A DNA stretch of 64,000 bases from an uncultured Lachnospiraceae bacterium (lineage in GTDB: Bacteria > Bacillota > Clostridia > Lachnospirales > Lachnospiraceae): positions 1-64,000 of the forward strand of contig CAMVCQ010000002.1 in the NCBI GenBank assembly GCA_947166015.1. The letters run 5' to 3'. This document shows, one piece after another, positions 28,786 through 41,425 of this stretch. A program made the position numbers and the translations under genes. How positions within the stretch are numbered: position 1 is the first letter of the stretch; every line of letters begins with the position of its first letter. The notes under the pieces were generated by a model that saw nothing but the letters and a program-made list of their open reading frames with translations, did no database searches and was not told the origin of the DNA.

Positions 28786-29490
28786 ATGATGAGTTTCAAA
28801 AGAATTTCAGCAATAGCTTTGGCGCTTACGGTATTAGCTGCTTCATTAAATGTTAACGTTGCAGCAGCCAAGGATACAAAAAGCACAGATGCTGTTGTGG
28901 CATCATTTACTATGAGTGGTGTGGTTTCACCGGTAACTAATGACAAATCAGCTGTTTTGGTCAAAGAAGATTCGGGTGTTGAGAGCATATCGGCTACAGA
29001 TCAGATCAAGCTTGACCAGAAGGATTCAGACGAGAAGGCAAAAAAAGAGGCTGAGGAAGCAAAAGAGAAACAGCTCAAGGCTGAGAAGAAAGCAAAAAAA
29101 GAGTACGAAAAAAACTTAAAGCTTTTGGCTACAATCATTTATTGTGAAGCAGGAAATCAGTGCTATGCAGGAAGACTTGCAGTAGGCGCGGTTGTGATGA
29201 ACAGAGTTAAATCACCGGGATTTCCAAACACTGTAAAAGCTGTTATCTGGCAGCCTTACCAGTTCGGACCGGTTCGCCAGGGAAAAATGAAAAGAGAGAT
29301 GAAAAACTACGACAAGGGACTTTACAAGTATCCTGAAAGAAGCGGATCTCTCAAAGCAGCAAAGGATATTCTTGACGGAAAATATCTCGTTGAGTACAAA
29401 GGAAAAACCGTTGATCTCAAAAAATACACAAACTTCAATGGACATCTGAGCAATGCCAAGATCAGGATCAGCGGACATGATTTCGCCTGA
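28786..29490 (+). CDS. Secreted SleB-family cell wall hydrolase
   Basis: Signal peptide-like MMSFKRISAIALALTVLAASLNVNVAAA; LLATIIYCEAGNQCYAGRLAVGAVVMNRVKSPGFPNTVKAVIWQPYQFGPV. Confidence 0.88.
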   Translation: MMSFKRISAIALALTVLAASLNVNVAAAKDTKSTDAVVASFTMSGVVSPVTNDKSAVLVKEDSGVESISATDQIKLDQKDSDEKAKKEAEEAKEKQLKAEKKAKKEYEKNLKLLATIIYCEAGNQCYAGRLAVGAVVMNRVKSPGFPNTVKAVIWQPYQFGPVRQGKMKREMKNYDKGLYKYPERSGSLKAAKDILDGKYLVEYKGKTVDLKKYTNFNGHLSNAKIRISGHDFA

Positions 29491-29513
29491 AAGATAAAAA
29501 ATTAACACAATAC

Positions 29514-29548
29514 AAAGCTCTGCTTATCTGTTAAGCGGAGCTTTTTTT
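29514..29548 (+). terminator. Rho-independent terminator
   Basis: aaagctctgcttatctgttaagcggagctttttttg. Confidence 0.85.
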
Positions 29549-29621
29549 GTCAGAACTACTTGAAAAATAGCACCTTATATGTTATCATTCTAAATGCTGT
29601 TGCTTTCGTTTTGGTTTCGAA

Positions 29622-29735
29622 GAAAGCTTGAATGTTTCCGAATCGAAAAAAAGGCAATATCAAACTGCTATCGAACCGTGAAAGCTTAGATGTTTCCGAA
29701 TGGAAAAACAGCAATATCAAACTGCTATCATATAA
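29622..29735 (+). repeat. Two-copy tandem repeat, about 58-bp period
   Basis: gaaagcttgaatgtttccgaatcgaaaaaaaggcaatatcaaactgctatc repeated from 29680 with a few mismatches. Confidence 0.85.
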
Positions 29736-29754
29736 TTTTTGAAAGGGAAGAATT

Positions 29755-31425
29755 ATGTCAGAAGAAAAAGAAGAGGTTGTATCCCGCAATTTTATAGAAA
29801 ACGAGATCGACAAGGATCTAAAAGAAGGAGTGTATGACCACGTTGTCACCAGGTTCCCTCCTGAGCCAAACGGATACCTTCATATAGGTCATGCGAAGTC
29901 TATCGTACTCAATGAGGGACTTGCAAAGGAGTACGGGGGCGTTTTTAATCTGAGATTTGATGATACAAATCCGAGCAAGGAGGATACATCGTTTGTCGAG
30001 TCCATCAAGGCGGACGTTGAGTGGCTTTGCGATGACAAGCCGCCTGTTTACTTTGCGTCGGATTACTTTGATGATATGTATGAATGCGCGCTCAAGCTTA
30101 TCAAAAAAGGCAAGGCTTTTGTCTGCGACCTCACGGCTGATGAGATCAGGGAGTACAGAGGAACGCTCAAAGAGCCCGGAAAAGAGAGCCCTTACAGAAA
30201 CAGAAGTGTAGAGGAAAACCTCGAGCTTTTTGAAAAAATGAAAAACGGCGAGTTCGCAGACGGTGAAAAAGTCCTTCGTGCAAAGATCGATATGTCCTCG
30301 CCAAACATCAACATGAGAGATCCTATCATCTACAGGGTTGCTCACATGCATCATCACAACACGCAGGATAAATGGTGCATATATCCTATGTATGATTTTG
30401 CGCACCCGATCGAGGACGCTATCGAGGGAGTGACTCATTCGATCTGTACCCTTGAGTTTGAGGATCACAGACCGTTGTACGACTGGGTTGTAAAAGAATG
30501 CGAATTTGAGAATCCGCCCAGGCAGATCGAGTTTGCAAAAATGTACTTAACGAATGTCATTACCGGAAAAAGATATATCAAAAAACTTGTTGAGGACGGC
30601 ATAGTTGACGGTTGGGATGATCCGAGACTTGTGACTATCACGGCACTCAGAAGAAGGGGATATACAGCTTCTTCCATCAGGAAGTTTATGGAACTTTCCG
30701 GAGTGTCAAAAGCAAACAGCTCGTCTGATTTTGCTATGCTTGAGTACTGCATCAGAGAAGACTTAAAAATGTCCAGAAACCGTATGATGGCTATACTCGA
30801 TCCGATCAAGGTTGTGATCGACAACTATCCCGAGGGAGAGATAGAGTATCTCGATGTGCCGAACAATCAGGAGAACCCTGAGCTTGGTACCAGAAAGGTT
30901 CCTTTTGGAAGGGAATTGTATATCGAGAGAGGAGACTTCATGATAGAGCCTCCGAAAAAGTACTTCAGACTGTTTCCTGACAATGAGGTCAGACTTATGA
31001 GTGCTTATTTTGTTAAATGTGTCGGATATGAGACGGATGACAACGGCGAGGTCACAGTTGTCCATGTCACTTATGATCCGGAGACAAAAAGCGGCTCGGG
31101 ATTTGAGGGACGCAAGGTCAAAGGTACGATCCACTGGGTTGAGGCCACACAGGCAAAAACTGCAGAGGTTCGCCTCTATGAAAACATAGTTGACGAGGAG
31201 AAGGGTGTTTACAATGAGGACGGCTCTGTAAATGTAAATCCCGACTCACTCAAGGTGCTTGATAAATGTTTCATAGAACCTGAACTTGCAAAAGCCGCAC
31301 CGGGGGATAAATTCCAGTTTATGAGAACGGGATTTTTCTGTGTGGATACAAAAGATACAACTGATGATCATATAGTATTTAACAGGATCGTATCGCTTAA
31401 AAGTTCATATAAACCCGGAAAATAA
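29755..31425 (+). CDS. glnS: Glutaminyl-tRNA synthetase
   Basis: [65 protein letters not shown]. Confidence 0.95.
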   Translation: MSEEKEEVVSRNFIENEIDKDLKEGVYDHVVTRFPPEPNGYLHIGHAKSIVLNEGLAKEYGGVFNLRFDDTNPSKEDTSFVESIKADVEWLCDDKPPVYFASDYFDDMYECALKLIKKGKAFVCDLTADEIREYRGTLKEPGKESPYRNRSVEENLELFEKMKNGEFADGEKVLRAKIDMSSPNINMRDPIIYRVAHMHHHNTQDKWCIYPMYDFAHPIEDAIEGVTHSICTLEFEDHRPLYDWVVKECEFENPPRQIEFAKMYLTNVITGKRYIKKLVEDGIVDGWDDPRLVTITALRRRGYTASSIRKFMELSGVSKANSSSDFAMLEYCIREDLKMSRNRMMAILDPIKVVIDNYPEGEIEYLDVPNNQENPELGTRKVPFGRELYIERGDFMIEPPKKYFRLFPDNEVRLMSAYFVKCVGYETDDNGEVTVVHVTYDPETKSGSGFEGRKVKGTIHWVEATQAKTAEVRLYENIVDEEKGVYNEDGSVNVNPDSLKVLDKCFIEPELAKAAPGDKFQFMRTGFFCVDTKDTTDDHIVFNRIVSLKSSYKPGK

Positions 31426-31618
31426 ATTCTGTCAGGACATTTTTTTGTATTTTTGACAAAACACTTGCAAATATACATAAAAGCGTGTAAAATATCATAG
31501 TCAGATATTATTTGATGAATTTAGTGCTGATTTGGATATAAAAAATGTTTCGGTAGCTGAGTGTGATGATCACATTGACACTCAGTCGCGTATGCTCAGG
31601 AATGGAGGAAAACAGATA

Positions 31619-32452
31619 ATGGCAAATCTTTTTGCGGGCCTTGAGAATCTCGGCCTTGGTGGATTGAACAGCGAGGATGTTTTCAAAGAAGACAAAAAAC
31701 AGGAAGCTGCAGAAGAGGAGAAAACACCTGAAGCAAAGGAAGAGGATTTTGTTTTTGATAAAACATACACTTGTCCGGTTTGTGACCACGAGTTCAAAAG
31801 TAAGGTGATTCGTACGGGAAAGGTTCGTCTGATCGGCGCGGACTCAGACTTGAGGCCTATATATCAGGATGTGGATTCGCTCAAGTACGACGCTGTTATG
31901 TGTCCGAGATGCGGATACGCGGCGCTTAGCAGATACTTTGATTTCGTGATGAATTCTCAGAGCAAGGCTATCAAAGAAAACATATCTGCGAACTTTAAGT
32001 TCAAAGAGACAGATGATCCTATTTTTTCGTATGATGATGCCATCACAAGACACAAGATGGCTCTGGCCTGCACGGTAGTCAAAAAAGGAAAGAGCAGTGA
32101 GAAGGCTTATACCTGCCTTAAGCTTGGATGGCTTTTCAGAGGAAAAAGAGAGCAGCTTATGAAAGAAAACGATGCTGCAAAAGAAGAGATCGCGCAGCTT
32201 TTTGAGGCAGAGAAAGAGTGCCTTACAAATGCTTTTGAGGGATTCAAGGATGCTTTCGGAAAAGAGGATTTCCCTATGTGCGGTATGGATCAGCATACTG
32301 TGCTGTATCTGCTTGGAGAGCTTGCGTTTAGAATCGGAAACATAGATGAAGCTAAAAAATATGTATCCAATGTTTTGGTTGCGAGAGATGCCAACAACAG
32401 GATTAAAAACAAGGCCCTCGAGCTCAAGGAGAGGATTCAGGGCAACGCGTAA
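31619..32452 (+). CDS. DUF2225 family protein
   Basis: TYTCPVCDHEFKSKVIRTGKVRLIGADSDLRPIYQDVDSLKYDAVMCPRCGYAAL; two CxxC Zn motifs. Confidence 0.88.
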   Translation: MANLFAGLENLGLGGLNSEDVFKEDKKQEAAEEEKTPEAKEEDFVFDKTYTCPVCDHEFKSKVIRTGKVRLIGADSDLRPIYQDVDSLKYDAVMCPRCGYAALSRYFDFVMNSQSKAIKENISANFKFKETDDPIFSYDDAITRHKMALACTVVKKGKSSEKAYTCLKLGWLFRGKREQLMKENDAAKEEIAQLFEAEKECLTNAFEGFKDAFGKEDFPMCGMDQHTVLYLLGELAFRIGNIDEAKKYVSNVLVARDANNRIKNKALELKERIQGNA

Positions 32453-32467
32453 GGAAGGTTGATTTTT

Positions 32468-34417
32468 TTGAACAGCTTCAAAAAGAAAAGACTGGCTATA
32501 TTTCTTTGTATTATAATGGCGTCGGTTACTATCTTTGATGGTTTGTATGATAGTACCGGGGCCTTAGCTGTCGTTATGGGTGATGACAGTGTCAGAACAG
32601 AGAGCGGCGGAATGATCGATATCGATGTGCCGGACAGAGCATTGAGAGAGATATCCGTATCCGGCGTGATCACTGATGCAAATGGCGGCGCGGTCTCAGG
32701 TCAGTCCGTGGTTTTGGAAAAACAGCTTTTGTATCATACATCAGCCGGTAACAGTGAAAAATGGTTCAAATACGATTCCGAAATGACTGACGGCGACGGA
32801 AAGTATGTGATACCGGCCGAAAAAAACACCGTGTACAGGATCAGTGTCGGAAAAGATATCCCCGTTCACTCTGATTCGACTTGGGCTAGGGATGATAGTG
32901 TAAATATAGACCTGAGCGTGACGCTTCACAGCCTGCAGGGCAAGGTGTTGACCGAGTCCGGCAAAAGCGCTGAGGGGATATATGTGACGTTAAAAAGGCT
33001 CGGAGGCAAAAATGCCTTCGCAGAAACTGACCTTGCAAACAGACAGCTGCCGGCTGCGGATACGCAGCAATCAGCAACGGAGGAGACTCAGCCACCTGCA
33101 TCTGACGGTACGCCTGACAGCATGGATGCAGATCAGCCGGCTCAGACGATTCAGCCGACTCAGGTAAACAGTACCGTACAGACTACTACATCAACTGATC
33201 CAAACACCGAAGAACCAACTGTAGCTGAGCCTGTCGAGGATCCTGTGGCAGAGTCTGCATACAGCGATCAGATGATCTGTGCGAAATCCGACAAAAGCGG
33301 ATTGTTTACATTCTCAGAGATTTGTGAGGGCGCATATCAGATAAAGGTCGGAAGAACAGGTGAGATCACTTCAAATGTGGTTGTGACAGGGGATTCTTTT
33401 GTGAACCTTCAGATACCGGATGAAAACGTAAAAATAGAAAAATACAGAAACCGGATACTCAGTTCAGAGGATAGAGCACAAGACTACGGAACAGAGCTCG
33501 ATTTGCCGGGATACCTTTTGCCGACGCCTTCTCCGAAGCCAAAACACGATACGGTGCTCAAGCCTGACTACAAAGGAAAGAGACTATTTGACGGCGAGAC
33601 TGTATATACGAATTACAATTATACTCTTGAGGATTATGCGAGCAGACAGTATCACAATGTTCCGAGGATACCGGAAAAAAGATACCTTGAGCTTCTGAAC
33701 CCAAATATGGATACAACAAAAGGCATGAAGTACCTGAGGGTAGATGAATACAGACCTGTAAATGAAAAAGAGTTTATCAAGCTGTTCCAGTCGATGATAG
33801 AGTCGTTCTGTAGGGCTGCAGGTAAACCGTATTCGGCAAGTGTGCTCTACGGACATGGTGCCGATATGCTGAATGCGGCCAAGAAAAACAAGATCGATCC
33901 TATATTCCTGACGGTGCAGACGTTCCTTGAGTCTGCCTATGGTACAAGTCATCTCGCAAGTGGCAATGTTATCACCAGAATAGCGCTTGAGGGATATCCG
34001 CGTACATACAATGGGAAATTCCTGACAAAGCCGCTCAAAACGTCTGTAAAGGTGTATAACCTCTATGGTATCAAAGCCTATGATGCAGACCCGTATGTGG
34101 GTGGTACATCATTTGCTTACTATAGCGGATGGACAACGCCTGAAAAAGCTATTTTCGGTGCTGCGGCATACCTGAAGGAAAGCTATATACATTCGATGTA
34201 TCATCAGAATACAGCATTTAAGATCAGGTTTAATCCGACAACGCTGTGGCATCAGTATGCGACAGGGCCTGATTATGCTGAGAATCTCGGAAAGTATATG
34301 ATTGGTATGGCGGGAGTTTACAGCTCGAGAGCTCATTTTACCTATGATCTGCCGCGCTATCTGCCGAGCGACACAAAAAAAGACGAGCCGACGCTGATCG
34401 ACCCGTTCAAACAGTAG
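32468..34417 (+). CDS. Secreted N-acetylglucosaminidase (LytG/LytD-type) with carboxypeptidase-regulatory-like repeats
   Basis: GVITDANGGAVSGQSVVLEK and LQGKVLTESGKSAEGIYVTLKR; catalytic region KNKIDPIFLTVQTFLESAYGTSHLASGN...YNLYGIKAYDADP. Confidence 0.85.
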   Translation: MNSFKKKRLAIFLCIIMASVTIFDGLYDSTGALAVVMGDDSVRTESGGMIDIDVPDRALREISVSGVITDANGGAVSGQSVVLEKQLLYHTSAGNSEKWFKYDSEMTDGDGKYVIPAEKNTVYRISVGKDIPVHSDSTWARDDSVNIDLSVTLHSLQGKVLTESGKSAEGIYVTLKRLGGKNAFAETDLANRQLPAADTQQSATEETQPPASDGTPDSMDADQPAQTIQPTQVNSTVQTTTSTDPNTEEPTVAEPVEDPVAESAYSDQMICAKSDKSGLFTFSEICEGAYQIKVGRTGEITSNVVVTGDSFVNLQIPDENVKIEKYRNRILSSEDRAQDYGTELDLPGYLLPTPSPKPKHDTVLKPDYKGKRLFDGETVYTNYNYTLEDYASRQYHNVPRIPEKRYLELLNPNMDTTKGMKYLRVDEYRPVNEKEFIKLFQSMIESFCRAAGKPYSASVLYGHGADMLNAAKKNKIDPIFLTVQTFLESAYGTSHLASGNVITRIALEGYPRTYNGKFLTKPLKTSVKVYNLYGIKAYDADPYVGGTSFAYYSGWTTPEKAIFGAAAYLKESYIHSMYHQNTAFKIRFNPTTLWHQYATGPDYAENLGKYMIGMAGVYSSRAHFTYDLPRYLPSDTKKDEPTLIDPFKQ

Positions 34418-34427
34418 ACTATATAAA

Positions 34428-34487
34428 AATAAGAGCGTAAATATCAGGTCGGTTTGCCGTAGAAGATATTTACGCTCTTATTTTTTT
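34428..34487. terminator. Bidirectional terminator between convergent genes
   Basis: aagagcgtaaatatc...gatatttacgctctt followed by atttttttaa; ataaaaat upstream gives the reverse U-tract. Confidence 0.75.
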
Positions 34488-35274
34488 AATCGTCTTTTTT
34501 GTGTTTTTTCTTGTATGCCGGACTCTCAAAATAGTTATCTATCGATCGTACCAAAAGCTTTGGTGACATGGATTTGAGCAGATAACTCTCAACATTTAGC
34601 TTGGCTGCTTTCATCACGTGTTCCTTGTCGCTTTTTGATGTAAGGAACATGATAGGGATATCCTTGATGGTGGGCTCACTTCTGAGCATTTCCAAAACCT
34701 GCATTCCGTCTACGATAGGCATTTCCACATCGAGCAGGATCAGATCCACAGTATCTTTTACGAGAAATGTGATAGCACTCATTCCGGAATTGCACATATA
34801 TACATCGTATTTTTGCAGAAGGTTTTTCTGAAGAGTGTGGAGAGAAGCGGGAGTGTCATCCACGATAAGGATTCTTTTTTTTGACTCGCCGCCTTCCTCG
34901 TCAGCGATCATTCTGTTCATATTGGACACAAGCTGCTGGACATTGATCGGTCTCGGATATGTTTTTGAAATAATGTCCTGTGGGACAAACTGATATATAT
35001 CCTGAAGCTCGCTGTCATGCCCTATGATGAAAAATTTCGGATTGTTCATAAGGATGTGTTCTTTTATGAAATTATATTGATCTCTGTATTCTTTTCCGAC
35101 ATTTGATTCGTCGAGATAGAGTATCCAAAACGAATGAACAACACCGGCGCGGACTATATCGGCTTCGGTCATCACACATCTGTTGGTGACAAAGCCTTCG
35201 TTTTCAAGTCCGTTTGCGATAGCGTTGTACATAAAGCTTTTGTTATTTCCAATCAGTAATACATCCTTGTCCAT
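34486..35274 (-). CDS. Response regulator: degenerate receiver-like N-terminus + canonical receiver, no DNA-binding output
   Basis: KRILIVDDTPASLHTLQ...DLILLDVEMPIVDGMQVLEML...IMFLTSKSD; N-terminal half LLIGNNKSFMYNAIANGLENEG lacks the acidic pair. Confidence 0.85.
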   Translation of the reverse strand: MDKDVLLIGNNKSFMYNAIANGLENEGFVTNRCVMTEADIVRAGVVHSFWILYLDESNVGKEYRDQYNFIKEHILMNNPKFFIIGHDSELQDIYQFVPQDIISKTYPRPINVQQLVSNMNRMIADEEGGESKKRILIVDDTPASLHTLQKNLLQKYDVYMCNSGMSAITFLVKDTVDLILLDVEMPIVDGMQVLEMLRSEPTIKDIPIMFLTSKSDKEHVMKAAKLNVESYLLKSMSPKLLVRSIDNYFESPAYKKKHKKDD

Positions 35275-35290
35275 ATAAACACCTCTTTAA

Positions 35291-38149
35291 TCAGTTGTTT
35301 TCAAACCATTCGAGGACGGCATCTCTGTCGACATCTCGAATCATCTTATACAGTATATCATATTTTGTATGCTGTTGTGAAGTCAATTTGTAATTTTTTA
35401 ACATTTTTAGTAATTCCTCTGCATTTCCAAAGTCAAACGAATCGACTAATTCGCGAACAGAGGACAGTGCCTCGGCAAACATCGTATCGTCGATGGGATC
35501 GCCCGCGTCATCAGTTGTTTCGTCATCTGCAGAAGCAGGAGAGGTGAAATCGATAAACGGCTTCAGCTTGTCAAGGTAAGACACATAATCAGCCAGAAGA
35601 GCCTCGGTTTTTGCATCGATCTCTGCGACATCCAGTGCGTCGCCGCATTTTTCGAGGTGGAACGCATCTGCTGAGAGTTTATCGGCACCGATAAGTCTGG
35701 CCGTACTCTTGAGTCCGTGAACTTGTATCGTATAGTTTCTGTAATCCTTGTTCTCCCAATATGAGCGGATTTCTGCCGGTTTAGTCTCGATAGACTGGAT
35801 AAAGTCGCCGATAGCCTCAGCCAAAGTCTCATCATCCAGACAGTTTTCTATACCGTGCTCGTAGTCCAGACCATCAAGTGAGAGGAGAAGCTTGTGCATG
35901 CGTTCTTCGTCGCTTATTTCGCCGGTGGCTTCTTCTGATGCAGTCTCAGTTTCTTCGTAAGCAGAAGCAGTAGAGTCGGTTTCGTCGAAATCATCTTCTG
36001 AGGTATCCAACTCAACAAGCTCAGGCGGAAGATGATTGATGAGTATGTCTTCCAGCTCCTCGCTGTCAATCGGCTTCGAAAGGTAATCATTGAATCCGGC
36101 ATTGATATACAGCTCTCTGGCACCCGTGATAGCGTTTGCCGTAAGAGCGATATAAGGAATGTCGTGATTAGGAGAGTTCGGAAGCTCTTTTATAGCGATC
36201 AGAGTTTCGATACCGTCCATTTTTGGCATTCTGTGATCCAAAAATACCATGTTGTAGGTGTTTTTCCTGATGAGCTCAAGTGCGGTCTTTCCGCTTAGCG
36301 CGGTATCTATCTGAATCTGGGTTTTTTTGAGAAGACCTTTAAATACTGTAAGGTTTACCTTCATATCGTCAACGATCAGGATTTTTGCCGCAGGAGCGCG
36401 CAGCTTCTCTCGGTATCTGGATTCGTTTTCGATTGATTTTTCATACATGGCGTTGTAGTCGCCTATCGGTGTCCAGTCGATCACGCCCTGGTGAAGCTCA
36501 AATGAAAAATCAGAGCCTTTTCCATAGATACTGTGAACTTCAAGCTTGGAGCCCATCATAGACAAAAGTCGCTTGACTATGTTCATTCCGAGACCGGTTC
36601 CCTCGATGTTTCTGTTTTTCTTTTCATCGAATCGGGCAAAGCGTTCAAACAGTCTTGAAACATCTTCCTCCTTCATACCGATTCCCGTATCGATAACCTG
36701 GAATGAAAGCAGTATGCTTCCTCTGTTTACCGTAGTATATCCGATGTTTAGTGTGATCGACCCCGTTTCGGTGTACTTGACGGCATTTGTGAGAAGGTTT
36801 AGCACACACTGCTTGACGCGGATCTCATCACCGAAAAGTATATGTGGGATTTCTTCATCGACATTTATTACTAAGCTTAAGTTTTTGTCCTGGGCTCTTG
36901 ACCTGATCATATTGGTGAGGTCGCTTATCAGAGAGGAAAGTTCATACTCGACAGGGATGATCTTTAGCTTGTCCGCATCGAGTCTTGAGCTGTCCAAGAG
37001 GTCATTTACGAGACTCAGTAGCGTTCTGCTCGAATCCTTGATCTCACGGGCATAACGCTCAATCTGGGTGTTGTTTGCTTCGCGTATAATGATCTCATTC
37101 ATACCCATGATCGCATTTATCGGGGTTCGTATCTCATGAGAGACAGTCGACAAAAATGAGCTCTGCGCGTCGTTTGACGCTTTTGCGACCAAAAGCTCAT
37201 TGAAAAGTTTTATACTGCTTGAAAGGTCGCGACGAAGATGACGCGTGCTTACGGCGAGGTAAAGGATAAGCAACAATACCAGTGCAAGCATCAAAGCGAT
37301 AAGAGAGGACTGCTCTAAGTCACTTGTGTTTTCCTCGAGGCTTCTGACTGTCGTAGTCATTTCAAGCATATGGTCGAAAAGATGCTTGTTGTTGTCTCTG
37401 AGGGTGGCAAACATTTTGTCAAGGCTTGCCATTTCCGAGATCAGCAGCCTGCACTTGGTTACATAGGCTACTGCTTTTTCAAACATTGGGATCTGTTTGA
37501 TGCTTTGTTCAAATACACGAAATTCAGAGTAAATGCGCCAACCGTATACCGGCGAAGTACTGTTGTTGATTACCTCGGAGGAGTAATCAGATAAGTCCTT
37601 GGATATCTGATAAAACCCTTTGACCCTTTCGCTTAGAAGCTTTTTGTCTTTTTCGGAAGTAGCAGGTGAGGACATCAGTTCTTTGTAGACCAGAGTGATG
37701 TTGTCCATGTATTCTTTGAAAAGACCTTTTGACTTGTCGTAACCACGCTTTTCGGAAATCTCTATCATTTGCTTGTAGTTTGATTCAATATGAGTGAGGA
37801 TTCCTGATATCACGTTTATATCATTTTTTGTTTCGGCGGAGTAGACGAGATCAGAAGCAGCTTTGGTGCTTTCCCTCATTTTTTTGAAAGAGTTCAAAAC
37901 CTGAGTGGAACAGGAGGGATCATTGAAGGATTCTTCAATGTTGATGTTGATCTCGTACTGCGCTGTAGAGATATAGTTCAGTTCTGTTAGGACCTTGTTG
38001 TTGACTCCTGATCGGAATAGTGTCAAAAATCCAGAATACCCAACAAACAGAAGAGCTATGATGGCAGCAAAACCAAGCATGCGTATTCGTTTTTGCATGC
38101 TTGTAAGGAAGCTTTCATTATCTTTCGGGTTGATGTACTTTTCAGCCAA
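35291..38149 (-). CDS. Hybrid sensor histidine kinase (HisKA, HATPase, REC, HPt)
   Basis: FLSTVSHEIRTPINAIMGMNEI, NLLTNAVKYTETGSI, GTGLGMNIVKRLL, DHRMPKMDGIETL, HPt-like VHGLKSTARLIGADKLS. Confidence 0.93.
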   Translation of the reverse strand: MAEKYINPKDNESFLTSMQKRIRMLGFAAIIALLFVGYSGFLTLFRSGVNNKVLTELNYISTAQYEININIEESFNDPSCSTQVLNSFKKMRESTKAASDLVYSAETKNDINVISGILTHIESNYKQMIEISEKRGYDKSKGLFKEYMDNITLVYKELMSSPATSEKDKKLLSERVKGFYQISKDLSDYSSEVINNSTSPVYGWRIYSEFRVFEQSIKQIPMFEKAVAYVTKCRLLISEMASLDKMFATLRDNNKHLFDHMLEMTTTVRSLEENTSDLEQSSLIALMLALVLLLILYLAVSTRHLRRDLSSSIKLFNELLVAKASNDAQSSFLSTVSHEIRTPINAIMGMNEIIIREANNTQIERYAREIKDSSRTLLSLVNDLLDSSRLDADKLKIIPVEYELSSLISDLTNMIRSRAQDKNLSLVINVDEEIPHILFGDEIRVKQCVLNLLTNAVKYTETGSITLNIGYTTVNRGSILLSFQVIDTGIGMKEEDVSRLFERFARFDEKKNRNIEGTGLGMNIVKRLLSMMGSKLEVHSIYGKGSDFSFELHQGVIDWTPIGDYNAMYEKSIENESRYREKLRAPAAKILIVDDMKVNLTVFKGLLKKTQIQIDTALSGKTALELIRKNTYNMVFLDHRMPKMDGIETLIAIKELPNSPNHDIPYIALTANAITGARELYINAGFNDYLSKPIDSEELEDILINHLPPELVELDTSEDDFDETDSTASAYEETETASEEATGEISDEERMHKLLLSLDGLDYEHGIENCLDDETLAEAIGDFIQSIETKPAEIRSYWENKDYRNYTIQVHGLKSTARLIGADKLSADAFHLEKCGDALDVAEIDAKTEALLADYVSYLDKLKPFIDFTSPASADDETTDDAGDPIDDTMFAEALSSVRELVDSFDFGNAEELLKMLKNYKLTSQQHTKYDILYKMIRDVDRDAVLEWFENN

Positions 38150-38165
38150 AATGCAGCCCTCCCGG

Positions 38166-39158
38166 TCAGTTTAAGTTGAGATTATCTATGTCTTCGTAGT
38201 CAATCAGGTTTTGCTCGATATCTTCGAGCATTTTCATTCTTTTTTTGATACTTACGGTAAATATTACTACACAAACAACACTTATAATGATAAATACGAT
38301 AGATATCAAAAGATATACGGTCTGTATAACGGCGTCTTCGCCTTTTAGCTCTGACAGCGGGATCGTAGTTATGACCTTCCATTTGTTTAAGCAGGTATTT
38401 GAAGCTATCACTCGTCCTTTGAGTATCATAGACAGATGATCTGAACTTGAAACTGCCTGTGAAATATCTGAATCAAGGGAATTGCCGATCTCGTCATTTT
38501 TGTCATTGGAATACAGTATGCCGTCATAGGCTGAGACAAGCCTGATCGTCATAGAGGCGTTTTCTTCGGAGTCATAGAACAGAGTGTTTAGGCTTTCACG
38601 AAGTATGGATACCATGAAAACAGTATTGGCATTGACTCTTTGTGCATAGTAGATATGCGTGTAGTCGTTGTCGTATCCTGTTGAAAAGTTCGAAGAATCA
38701 AGAGCTTCATCAGCCTGTCCGGAAAAATACTTGTAAAGAGCATTGCCAAACAGGTTTTGAGTCGTTGTATCAAGGATTCCGAGATATGTGCTGTCGTCAA
38801 AAACGATCACGCAGTCAGCGAAGTTTCCGACTGTATAGTATTTGGACAGGTCACTTCCCAGAGAGGCTTCAATGCGGATGCGCTCCTGAGATGGCATGCT
38901 TGAGCCATTGCGTTCATACGATGTGAACTCCTCGTCTGCAGTGATCCTCTCGCCGAGGTTTTTCATTATCTCCAGGCGGTCGTCGATGTTGTGTACTATT
39001 TCCCGGTTCAGCGAGGATAGAAGAGTTTTTGTGCTGCTTGATATGACGCTGTCGGTTGACAGGATGTTTCCCAGGAAAACAAGTACCACCTGACAGATGA
39101 TCAGTACAGTCCCGCATATGATCCCTGTTCTGACTATTCTTTTATATAGCTTAGACAT
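38166..39158 (-). CDS. dCache-like membrane protein without a recognisable output domain
   Basis: Two TM segments flanking about 230 aa of extracellular sequence; short cytoplasmic tail KKRMKMLEDIEQNLIDYEDIDNLNLN. Confidence 0.65.
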   Translation of the reverse strand: MSKLYKRIVRTGIICGTVLIICQVVLVFLGNILSTDSVISSSTKTLLSSLNREIVHNIDDRLEIMKNLGERITADEEFTSYERNGSSMPSQERIRIEASLGSDLSKYYTVGNFADCVIVFDDSTYLGILDTTTQNLFGNALYKYFSGQADEALDSSNFSTGYDNDYTHIYYAQRVNANTVFMVSILRESLNTLFYDSEENASMTIRLVSAYDGILYSNDKNDEIGNSLDSDISQAVSSSDHLSMILKGRVIASNTCLNKWKVITTIPLSELKGEDAVIQTVYLLISIVFIIISVVCVVIFTVSIKKRMKMLEDIEQNLIDYEDIDNLNLN

Positions 39159-39405
39159 AGATTTCCTCCACAATTTATGATATAAAATAAGAATATGTTT
39201 GGTTGCCAAAATATCCTAATTAAAACAAAGACTACTATATAATACCATTTTTCATGAAAAAAGAAAAGTGAAAATATCATGAGAGAAAAAATGAGAAATA
39301 TGGAGAAAAAAAGAGTATTCAAGAGAAAATATCAGATATTCATTGATTTTGCATAAGCTTATATGTTGCATTTTTTTCAAATAATGACTATGATATGGGA
39401 TAGAT

Positions 39406-39432
39406 TTAGCACTCGACCTTTTTGAGTGCTAA
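39406..39432 (+). promoter_or_regulatory. CIRCE operator (HrcA binding site)
   Basis: TTAGCACTC-gaccttttt-GAGTGCTAA, exact CIRCE consensus with 9-nt spacer, upstream of groES. Confidence 0.97.
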
Positions 39433-39472
39433 CAAATTACAAAGATCAACAAACAGAAAGGAAGGATCACAT

Positions 39473-39757
39473 ATGAAGTTAGTACCTTTGGCAGATCGTG
39501 TTGTTTTGAAGCAACTCGATGCGGAAGAGACCACAAAATCAGGGATCGTGCTGCCCGGAACAGCACAGGAGAAGCCACAGCAGGCTGAGGTTGTTGCTGT
39601 AGGACCAGGCGGTATGGTTGATGGCAAAGAGGTAGCGATGTCAGTTAAAAAGGGAGATCAGGTTATCTACTCCCGATATGCAGGCACTGATGTTAAACTT
39701 GACGGTGAGGAGTATGTAATCGTTCGTCAAAACGATATACTTGCAGTAGTAAAATAA
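39473..39757 (+). CDS. groES: Co-chaperonin GroES
   Basis: MKLVPLADRVVLKQLDAEETTKSGIVLPGTAQEKPQQAEVVAVGPG. Confidence 0.97.
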   Translation: MKLVPLADRVVLKQLDAEETTKSGIVLPGTAQEKPQQAEVVAVGPGGMVDGKEVAMSVKKGDQVIYSRYAGTDVKLDGEEYVIVRQNDILAVVK

Positions 39758-39787
39758 TATTTTTGATATTTTTGTTACAATATTTAA

Positions 39788-41424
<1,637 letters not shown>

Positions 41425-41425
<1 letters not shown>

